A stretch of DNA of 62,000 bases from Lingula anatina (lineage: Eukaryota; Brachiopoda; Lingulata; Lingulida; Lingulidae). The stretch covers positions 1-62,000 of the forward strand of contig NW_019775414.1 of the NCBI RefSeq assembly GCF_001039355.2. Reading direction: 5' to 3'. Shown here one piece after another: positions 45,826 to 57,800 of the stretch. A program made the translations under genes and the position numbers. A model generated the notes under the pieces. That model saw only the letters and a list, made by a program, of their open reading frames with translations, was not told the origin of the DNA and ran no database searches. Each line of letters begins with the position of its first letter. The first letter of the stretch is position 1.

Positions 45826-48800
45826 ATGGGGACTGAAAATCAAATTCTTAACAGCCATGGCGTTCCAGTGAATTTAGATGCTAAGGATCGAAATACTGTA
45901 GAATATTTAGCGCAGTTACTCAAAGACAAGAAACAGATTCAAGCCTTTCCAAATGTGTTCATCCATGCAGAAAGATTATTAGATGAAGGTAAGTTTTTAA
46001 AAATTAAATAAATATAAGTGTATCTCTGTATTCTACTTATATTTCAGTACTCTACATAAATGTAAGATGAACTGGCAACATGCTTGAAAGTTCATTTAAT
46101 TATGGGTGTTTTGCTGACCCCATTCCAAAATCGGGACGTTCGCGTTTACTTACTGATCCAGTCATCTTTGACCTAAATAAATTGAGTTTTCTCCGTCATA
46201 CGAGAGTGTATCTCACAGAGAATACAAATAAATAGAATTTTGTTAACCATCTGTTCAAAAACTTGTGAAAACTTTTGTGAAGTTTTTGGCCACGTACCCA
46301 CCCACTTTGGCATAGCAGTGGTGATTTCTTCACTCGTCGGTAGCCATTTTGAATGTCACACTTTCTTTTACTTTCTCCATTTCTTTGGCGAAATATCGAG
46401 AGTCCAATATAAATTGAAGACTTGACACAATTGTTTTTAGTCATGCACTTGGTCTGAATGGTGTTTTAGGTATCAGGAAGGGCAACAGACTCTGCAGTAA
46501 ATTAAAGCATATTAAAAAATAATAGATTTATTCATCTGTAAACACATTCAGTAGTAAATAGTTAAATGGTATAGATAATGTGTACCACAAAAGTTTTAAG
46601 CTAAGGTTTTACACGGATCTTGAGATAAATGTACCCAGTTAACCTCTTACAGAGACTGCCCACATTTGTGTAGCTGAATGTGTTTCCTGTGTGTTTAGGC
46701 TGATTCACATTATTTCTTCTCCAACACAAGGAAATGTCTTCACTGCTTTATGTGTTTGTACAGGGATAGGGGGGCTTGCCTATTTATACATTGATACAGA
46801 GTCTGCCCAGTTATGTTTAAAAACACTGAATATATTTGTCTGCAGTACAACTTGTAGCTAGTGTAAACAAATAATTCAGATGATTTTTCTAAATCTGTTC
46901 TGTGATACATGTATCCTTTTTGTCAAATATCATGACTTTACCCTGTAAAGCATTGAACCGATGAGTGTTATAATAACCCTAAGTAGAGATAAGTGTAATC
47001 TATAGTGCGTAGTGTACTACAAATCCAGCCCCCTGTTTTTCATATTGATTACTCTTAGCACAGATTTATTGGAAGGTGATTTAGCTAGCACATGTTTCCT
47101 TACCATTTCTCAATGCCAGTATTGATTAATTAATTGACAAGGTCTTAGAGCTAAAGCCTCCTTGTTTGGTTATAGGGGAAGTTTGTGCAGTGTGTACCTG
47201 TCCCGCAAGCTTGTTCTTCCCCAGCTGAAAAAGTAGTTTCACAGGAAACTATTTCCACGATAGCAGAATGCCTTATTTGCTTGCTGGCAGACAATGGGCT
47301 TGATTAAAGGAAAGGGGGCATTTGCCATTCTGAGTTAGGAATGAAATTAAGCCAGAAACATTTCTAACTGAAAAGTGTAACACAGAAGTTAGTTTTTATT
47401 GCACTTTATTGGCCATTTGTAGAAGTTGTTGATAGCTTACACATTTATCTTGTTAAGTGCTTGTGTAAATTTGATCAATCAGCTATCAAACTGAATGATT
47501 ATTGACCAAAACCCTTTGCATGGTGTTTGATACACAACTGATAACACCGCTTAAGATATGCAGCACATAGAGGTGGTAGGATTTTGATAAGTCAAGCATT
47601 TAATGCCAAAACAATAAGGCTAATTGGTTTACAAGCAGCAGATTGATTAAATCCCAAGTGTGTTCAGCCAGGTTGTTTTAGATCTGGCTTTTTTGTACCC
47701 AGAGGAAGGACCTGAATAAATGCAGGTCAATAGATTAAGTTGTGACCATTGAGTTATGAATCAAGGCAGTAGCGTTTTATTAGAGACTCGAGCCCCTCGG
47801 AAGATTTTATAGTGGCAATGTTTGAAAACCACAACTATTTAGGTGTATTGACACAAGCTAGGAGATCCTCATTGTGTTGTCATTTGAGAAGGTTATATCG
47901 AGTGAAAAAATGGGTGGAGGCAAAAAAAAAAAGAAACATTTTAAATGATTGGTATCTTTTGAAGTGGTTTAACTTCATTTGTGGTCTCTCTGTAGTAAAT
48001 ATATGATGTGCATTGTTAGAGCAAGCTGTGCTGAGACGCTGTTCACTCCAGTTGCATCTTGACAAAGGCAATTGAATACAGATGGAGGTGCATCCCCCTG
48101 TGCATTTTATGATATATTGCTAGAGTTCTTACAGATTGATTGTGACATTTACTTAAATTTCCATGGGAACTCTCCATTTCCTGAGCTGTAAATATGAGTC
48201 CAATGAAATGCAGAGACAAAACTAATATCAACTTGGGCATTTCTGGTGAAAAGTTGGGGGGGGGGGGTAAGGGGGTTGGGAGGTCAAATGCACGAACTGG
48301 AATAGTTATATTGAAATACTGATTATGCCATAATGTGATACTCCACTAATTAAGGATGATGATAATCTTGGTGGCGAAAATGTCTTTGGACTCTGCGCCC
48401 CCTTCAATTTTCTGCATGAAAACCCTCTGTGAAAATTCCATCCCCTTTTGTGAAGTTGCCACAATACGTGTAATTATTTTCTTCTATCAGCTTCTGATAT
48501 AAGAAGACGGTTAGTGTTCATTATAGCACTCCCTTTGGGAGAAACAGCCTAAAGACAGAGAATGTCATGGTTATGTCATCCTTTTTTGTCCAAGGCAATC
48601 CCATAGAAATGCCATTGATTTAGGCCTGCATGATTGAGTAACAGCCACTGGTGCTTGCCATCCACCCATCTAATTTTCACATTGACAGAGCATAGAAATT
48701 CACAGAGTGGCTGTGGGTATCTTTTGTGTCTTGTTCAAAGGCAAAAGAATGAGGTGTGTGACCTTTTGACGGCATGGAATTATTTCTATCTGCCCCTTGA

Positions 48801-51800
48801 AAAGGTGAAGCGATGGTAAATTGCTGCCTTAACTTAAACTAGGAGGACCGAAGCAGTTTAATTTCAGGGCTGCAGATGATAAGATGATGCATTTGCACAT
48901 TAGTGCCTTCTTTTGACAGAAAAGTTGGAAATTTGAATTTCAATCCCCTAAGAAAAGAAGAGAGGTCCATTTGCAAATAACCACCTTTGCTTCTCTTGGA
49001 GACACCGAAGAATGTATAACCTAGGGTCTAAGTGTTCATGCCTATAATTAATAGGAATATATCTGCAGATATCAAGTTTTTAATGGAGACAGAGAGTTAA
49101 TCTAACTGTCTGGACAATATCTCATAATTTTGTCTAGACAGGGTCCCTTAATGAAGAAATTGAGTGTTTCCACTTGCATATGATCTAAGCAGTTTTAAAT
49201 GAACTAATTACCTTTCAAAAGTATAAAGGATCTTGTTTCTTGTTTTAATAAGAAAACACTTGCATTTGAAAAAATCTTTCAAATGCTGCATTTTTTTTTT
49301 TTTTTTTTTGTTAAAATAAGTGCATGGTTCTAGGCTTTTCGAGTTTGAACACTGCCTCGGTAGTAGTTTCAAGAAAGTGTGTTAATACTACTGCCAGTAT
49401 CACAACATTTAAGGTTACACATGATATATAAGCTGTCACAGTGGGCTACCTTTGATGTTTGCTATGTCACCCCTGGTACCAGGAACTATGGATTTTACGC
49501 CAATATTTCAACAAACATTTTACAAATGCCTTTTCTCCTGTGTAGTGTTCTTTGGATTCATCTTCCACTATGCTCTAGTTCATAGGTAGTGCTGTTTGCA
49601 GTAAATAAAAATAATATTTCAAAAATAATAACAATGACAAAAATTATTTTGAAAATAGAGGAAAAAGCATTTTTGAAGTTTTATATGGGAGACATTTCTT
49701 TCAAAAGGTATCTGGATTTAAAACAAACTTTATGCCTACACTGGCCAAGTTCTTTGTTTTGGCCTTGATATGTGGCCTTCACTACCGCTGAATAAGCAGA
49801 TAAGATCCATTACGGGGACAAGACAAGAATTTGTGAGAGCCACCAAACAGTAAGATACCCTTGAAATATGCCCTACCCCATAATTTCAATTTTGATTGTG
49901 CAAAAATAACTGATATTTCCATCTCTGGGTGACAATGGTCTCTTTGCTTTTAGAGTCCTCTCTTTACTACAAGTACACTGACGGCAGTGGAGATAAAGAA
50001 GATTGGTATATAATTTACATAAAATGTGGCAGCTATAAAATATTTAGAATTGTTATCTATAATGTTTTTGGCAGTCATTACCCCAATTATGCAAAGGTGC
50101 CTCCAGTATTAGTCACAATAGGAGTCGGCACACTGCCTGGTTAAATAGCATTTGTGCTTTCTGTGAGTTTTAATAGCAGTCATTTGCAAAATCGTCCTTT
50201 CTTTTTAAGAGCAAAAACAGTAATTTGCTAAACTGTTTATAATTATCAAAATTATTATATGGCTTAAATGTGTCATATATAAGTGACTGGATTGTTTGAC
50301 TTTTTGATTTTTAATAAACAATAAAAAAAGATAGAAACACTTTGCTTCTACAATTGCACCAGTTATTTTCCAATTCTGTAAATAGCATCTACAAAAAACA
50401 AAATACTTCCAAATATTATATTATATACAATTTTATATTTTCATTATAGGCATTCTGTTTTAACCATATTTCATATATTATATTTTACATTGTATGATCT
50501 TTGCCTGCTAATTTCTACTTTTTTTCTGGTGCAGTGTTCTAATTTTCTTGTATTTTATGTTATTCCAGAGATTAGCAAGGTGCGAGTAGGTCTTTTTCAT
50601 CTAAATGGCAGTAACGAGCCTCTCAGCTTGCCAGACCCACAGGGGCCACTTCTCCAACTCTCAGAAAAAGTATTTGTTCCAGTAAAAGAACACCCAGAGG
50701 TATTGAAATAAAATTAAAATTTAATTTGTCTTTAATTTATAAGAAAAATGTGCTCTTGTTCTAATTTAAGTCTTTCTCAGATAGTGTAATATTTGTCAAA
50801 AAAAAATTGCCAAAAGTGTTAATTGAGATTTTGTCTTTTCCTACTTGTTTTCTAGAAATTAAATGTAAGGGAAAATAAATATTTTTTGCCATCTACTAAG
50901 AAAATACATAGATGGATTTTTCTCTTACTTCAGGGGTAAAATCCACCAATATATAACTTAATTGTGTTTGGAAAATTGTTTTTTGATTACCTCTATCTAT
51001 ATGCCAACATCTCACCTTATTTATTTCCAGAGAGGAGAGTGATATCTTAATGCTATATCAGATCTCTTCATCTGCTATATCGGACATTCAATATAGTAGC
51101 ACTTTACTATGGCATTCACCTTTCAGATCTCTCATTTCGAGCTAATATCATTTTGTCATTTGGGAAAATTGGATCATGGGAGGAAATTGTAAACTTTCTC
51201 TCTAAATGAACTTGACATCAGAGATCTCTTTTTTTTTTTTCTTTCTTTGCTTGTAAACTGTGTGTTATATTCTTAAAGCAGCAATACCGCATTTATGGAA
51301 ATCTAGCCATGGAATAGACCCAATGATCTCAGTTGTCAAAATTGGTTATCTCTATGCTGCATCACAGGCATTTACTAACATCGTTTTTCCCTCCCAAAGA
51401 AGGTAGGTAAAAATTGACTACTTTGAGAGAGAGAAGAGAGCAAAGCAAAACAAAAAAAATCAAATCATTGTCTAAGAATTTTAACAGGGATTCACTGAAG
51501 AATGAATTTCTCTTGAAGCAGAAACACACTCCAAAGCTGTTTTCCTTTTTAAGTCAGCAAGCACTGGTGGTGATAAAAGTATTATTTCCTCCGTTGTACC
51601 AGCTATCTGTCCAGGTCATCGGATGTGCTCTTCCTTTTGGCCAAGTCTCCGTGATCCTATCTTACTTCACAGATCATATCCAGAATGGCCCTAGTGCTTA
51701 ATTAACGCGGCTGGATTAATTGATTCAGCAGGTTGTGATAAGCTTTGACAGCTTACCAGGATAACTTGCCTAATGTAATTGGTCTGAATTGGATTAAATT

Positions 51801-54800
51801 GTCATTTGTGTCTCTTCTCTTGCATTAAGGGCGTCTTAATCTGCACATCTTTTGACTCCTCGAAGTGTCAATCAAATATTTTGATTTAGTACTCTCAGTA
51901 TATTCACTGTACTAAGATATTGTGGCAAAGATAAAGTAGACAAAAGTTAAAGTAGAAAAAAGGTGATTCCATGTAATTGTCTTTGGGAAGAGCTTAAACC
52001 CCACCCCCACCCCACCCCTGCCAAATTATTTAGTTATATTCAGTTAATGTGCAAATGGTTCTTGTGGACAGATTTCAGTGAGCAACTTTAAGTAATAATA
52101 TTGTAGGATTTGGAAGTCCCATAAGGTCATATCACAAAAACAGCTGTGTAATTTTCGTCGTCAAAATGAAAACATTCCCAAGCATGTGGCACTTAATTTG
52201 GAAAAAAAAAAAAGAATCCAATTTTCTACACTATAAATGAGCCCAAGTTAAAAACCCTTTGATACATTAGCCTTATTTGTTGCCAATTAAGTAACAGCTT
52301 TCATGATATAAATCTCAAACTGGCAAGACGAGGGCCCCGCTCTTGTAAACCGGGTTTCTCTGGAGTTTCATTGCACAGTCTTTGTTGCGCAGGAAACAAC
52401 TTGGGAGAAATGTTCACACTCACAAGTGGTTTTAATTTGTTAGGAACAGAAGGACATTTACAGAGCTGGTCATGGCATATTGCCATGGAAATGAGACTTC
52501 CTGTGGGGATCTTATAAATTTCGGTCTTAAAACGTGTGGCAAGTCCATGGAAAAAGAAACCTGTGGCTGTTAGGAGATTGTATTTGCTCCCCCAAGTACA
52601 AAAATACACTGCTGCTCTGGGTAGAAGTGGTGTTTAGGGTTTCAAAGCATCTGGATTAAGCCATTCAGTTGACAGTTGCACACAGGTGCTGTGGCAGCAG
52701 TACATTTTAACCAGGTTTTTACCTTCCTTGGGTTAAGTTCAGATTACACCTTAAGATTGTAATCCTGACTTCTAGTGGGTGTTTTGTATCAGAAACCTTG
52801 CGAAAACTTTTCACAATATGTGTGCATTAATATATGCTTGTGTTTACCTAGACTCCCTCCTCAATACATTTGTCTCCGAGCTGCTTAGACAAAAGGCTGT
52901 TTGGGTTGCCATTGAAAGTGAATTTTTGCTCCAGCGATTCAGGCCTTTATGTTGGTATATGGAATTTACATTATCACACAGGAAATCTGGATTTGGCAGC
53001 CAAGAGAGTACGTTGCATTCAGGCCCTATTGTCGCAGGAGATTTCAATTGATCGATTTGTCTTTGAAATTTGAATCACAGTCAATATGTTTGCAGAAATA
53101 ATAGAGAGAGGGAGATGTGAGTGTGAGATTGGTGATATTCTATTTTATAAGACATTTACAGAAATTGCTTCTCAAGAACAATCGCCATATACCATTTGCT
53201 GAACGATTGTTTGCTGTGTATGTTTTCCCAAGACCTGCTTGATTATCTTGTTTAGACCTCTGCCTACAGAAATAATACAGCTCACTTCCCAAAACATCCA
53301 ATAATATGTTCAGTCAGCAAGTGGCATGGTAGTATCTAAACTTAACGATTAAATTCTTTTTAGTTTATTTAATCAAGCTCGTGTTCTTTGAATCAGTTTT
53401 GGCAGGAGATGCTCAGGCGACCATGAGGCATGTTGGGTTATCTTGCAATGTAATCAGAAGTTGATATTGATCAAATTAAATGTAAAATCTAGAAAGTAAG
53501 TGGGTTGAAAGTTTAATGTCAAACCAAAAAAATATAAAGATAAATAAACCAGCTGGATAATTATGGTGATTTTTTTTTTTCGCAAGTGATTTTTTTTCTC
53601 AACAAAACAGATTATAGGCTGGATAGATAACATAGTTGTATAAAGATTAACACAGATAATAAAACTGCCTTCAAGATATTTGAGATGTGACATGTCTTTA
53701 GTATGGTATTGTCAGTGTCATCCATCCTGTATTGAAAAGTACCTCCGTTGCGCATAAACATATACCCCTGATACCCTGGTCATAGGACAATGGAAGAGCT
53801 TAGATTGCTCTACTGACCACATTCTATACTATAATGATTGTTTGCCTTCCAGTTTCGGTTACCTAAAGCAGAATGAGGCCTCTTCTTCTTCTTCAATCAG
53901 TTGACTAGTTTTACCTGTGGTATCAAGTTGAAGGTGTTACATGAACGTGTCCTTCCGTACTGAATGACTGGAGGGGAGAGGCTAGCAGACCCGGTCGGTC
54001 GCCTTAGAAGTTATCATTTTATGCCCTGCCTTGTGGCATTTAAGCCATTTTTACCGAGTTGCCTTTTTATTTCCTTGCATGCGTATGACCCTCTAAATGT
54101 TTTGCTGAGACATTTTTTATTTCCCAACATGTCCTAATGTGCCATTAAACTTTTTTTACTGACTGTCTGTTTTGCCTTAGCATATTGATATATTAAAAAA
54201 AACACAAAGCAAGGAGGCGGACAGAGACTACTGTGTTTAAACTGTACAAAGAATGTATATGGCTCCGAAATACAAATATTTGCTGTAGCAGCTCGTGTAA
54301 CTGGTTATGTCAATGAGGATAAATGGGTTTCACTTTGGTGATAGTTCACTGCCTGGCTTTTCCCTTAAAGCCATCAAGATGATGAATACTACTGTCCTCT
54401 GCTAGAAGGGTTAAACAGAGGTCCGTACAGTTCTGTTCACACTGGGATTTGGTCTAGTCAAAACTGAATGGTGAAGACTGCAGGGAACCCAGTTTGTTAC
54501 TGCAGTGGTTTCTGGTTGCAATATCCTCAACATGATATAATGCAGTCAACTCTGTGGCTGTCATAATTTTGTACACCCCTTGTTGTTTAAACCAGCTGGT
54601 ACTGCTTCTCTGAAAAGAGAGCCCTATTTTTCTTTGCTGAGGTCCAGTCCAGTTCAGACCAACGAGCCCAACCCACTGAGCTCTGTATCCAATTTGCATG
54701 CACTTTCTCGCCCATTGTTGATATGGCTCCTATTTGCACAGTGCAAGTAGTCTCTTATGTGTTTGCCCACAGGAGAAATGTAAAGGAGAGGGTCAAGTGG

Positions 54801-57800
54801 TAGTTGGTAGCCATTTCTGAACATGATGCTTATCCTATTATGTGACAGGAGACAATAACTATTTAGTGACCCCCCTCTTCCCCCACCCTTCCATAGTTTT
54901 GTCAATGTGGATTGCAGCACACCTGGCATATATACTTTGTTTTTACCTTGGAAATAAACCTAAAGTCGATTTTTTTTCTGTTTGGGATATTTTAAGAATT
55001 ATACAAATTGTTGCAATGATCATGATGTTTGTGACTTCTGTTTTGCAGATTATCATCAATTGACTTGTCATCTGAATGACAATTTATGCTGCAAACAGAG
55101 ATTCCTCATATGCTTCATTTCATTCTTTATTGCGCCATGCACACATTCAAGTACTGATGATATAATATGAGATGTAACTAGATTCTTATTGTATTTTTTT
55201 GTTACAGGAATGGATCTTTATCACTCTGGTAATACCCCAGGCGGGTCTGAAGTTGCTTTTTATTCAACATGTAACACAACACCTAGATTCTTTTTGTTTT
55301 TTGTTTTCAGTTCAACTTTGTTGGTAGGATATTAGGTCCACAGGGTCACACCATTAAAGAACTAGAAAAGAGTACGGGTTGCCGAATTATGGTTAGAGGT
55401 AGAGGATCAATGAGGGATAAGAAAAAGGTAAGTGAAGTGAGTTTTGTGTCATGATTTCTTAAAAAGAGAACAGGTTGCAGAATTGTTGCATAGATAAGCC
55501 ACACATTAGTGATGGATGAAAAAAAAAGGTAAGTCATGAGTTTACAGCTTTTGTATTATTTTTTTGTTTAAATATGAATGGGTTTTAGAAGGAATACGGG
55601 CTGCAAAACTATAATGATAGGGGAAACGGCAACGCAATGGGTATTAAAGAAAGGGTTGGTTCTGATAGTGTTATGTTCGTCATGGATCATTTATCGAAAA
55701 AAATGTGCTGAGCGTAGTAAATGATAGTGTTATATGAACTAAAGATTTATAGGCAATATCAGACCATGCAGAGAGATTTGTGGCCTCTCTCTCCATATGT
55801 AGTAGTCGAATGAGGATATTGAAATTGAATCTATGAAGATTTATTGTGCGCTTCGTGTTTTGTAAAAATAATTTATGGTTTTCTTAGTCACTTTTACTAC
55901 AGTTATTAAATGTTAAAGACAGTTCTGAGATCCTTTAACATGACGGCTTGCATGGTTAACAGCATCTAAAATCAAACAGAACATTGCTGGTTCCGATTTC
56001 ATTTTGACACCCCGCAGGAATGGAACATTAAACAACACTGCACGGCTTGGCAGGCACAGGCTATGAAAAAGTAGCCCCCCCCATTAAACTTGTCGCCACA
56101 TCAGTTTAATAGCCCCTTCTCTTCTGAGGAAACACAATATTTGAAAGATAGGTGATTTTGGAGTGGAATTCCCATAGCGGATTTGAATGTGAAAAGCAAG
56201 GGGGAGAATGTTGAAATAAAGAGGTGCAGAGGTAGGGGATGGGCATGGTTTATAACTACACTTCAAAGTGGCTACCGGAATCGTTATGCACAATTTGGCT
56301 ACTGAGGCAGAAAAGTTCATCACATAATTTTCACAGCCAACCAAGGGGCTTGCCATACGTATAAATCACTACTATCAAACTGAAGGCAAATTGCCAGATG
56401 GATCTGAGAACATGCAAACTTGTTTTAAAAAAAGAGAGATGGATCCTTGGATGTGTTTTTATAACTGAATTGTCAGAGGAAATAAAGCTGTTATGATGTA
56501 TTGCCAAGTTTGGCTGTAATTTACATTGAAAATGTCAGTTATGTCATCAGGTTCTTTTTTTTTTTTTTTTTTTTTTCTAAATCAAAACCAATTCAGACCC
56601 ATTTATTTCAGTGGCTGTTTTTTTATATCTCTCAATTTTTTTAAACACCTGGAGAACAAGCCCAGATTTGGACAAGTAAAGGGCCAAGGTGTCTTTATGG
56701 ATGAAATTAAATACCTTCAAGCTGGGCTTTGGGACAATCTGACTAATAATCTGAATATCCCCTCTTTCCTCATACAGATTAACAGGAAATCATTCAAGAC
56801 ATAAACTACTACTATTTATGCTGACCTGGACAAGTACTAGCCCTTGGCCATTGGGGATATTGCTAATTTATGTCCATACCTTTAGTGTAAAATAAGCTTG
56901 GAAAGGTGTATTTTGTCACCTAATGCTAGGCTAATCTACCCACAGGACATCCATTTCACTTTCAATAGGGTTTGAAAAATCATCAACTTTTGACAGTCAT
57001 GTCAGTTTAAGAATTTACATGAATAATTCTCTTGTCAAGGGTGGTGCTTGGAATTTTAATACTAAAGATCATGGCTGCATTTTCTATTAGGAAATACAAT
57101 TACCAAAATTGGCCTTGTGCACATCAGAAATTGACTGTCGATCTTCATCCCTACCTTGACCTATCTATTTTACCAATTATTTAATTGTTAGTGAATCATT
57201 ATGGTCGGTGGCTTAGAGAAATTTGGCAATTTAATCCGAAAGCCTGAGAGAGTGATTCTACAGAGACCCCGACTTGTCTATATCTGTGCGAGTTCAGAAT
57301 GATTGAATGGAGGTTCTGGGAAAGTCAGGGGACTACAGCTGTCAGAGGGGATTATCAACAGCTTATACTGGGATAGCTTTGTTGCAGTGAAATCAATAAA
57401 CTATAATTGATCTAATCTGTCCTAAGTTGAAAATAAAGATGCTGCTTGGTGTCTGCTTAAAACATTTTTCCTTTTGAGAGCTCTGTATCTAGTTGAGCTC
57501 AGAATACTAATATATAATATGATTTTATCATGTAGAAGCCTGGTTGTGTTAGGAGTAGCGTAGAGGTTCGACTGGGAGCAAGATGGGACTGAACTCCCCT
57601 TAGTACCCAATTACAGTGGGATAATGGATGAGAACTTCTATCTGCGATTAAAGTGGGAGTTATTTTGAACTAAGCATATGTGGTGTTCCTCCTCAAAATG
57701 AAATTAAGCTTTATTTCCTCACATCTGACCCATGGTCAAAGCTATTAAGAAAGGGAAAATTGCTGTCTAGTTTTTCCACTGCAGCATGGCAAGTTAAAGC

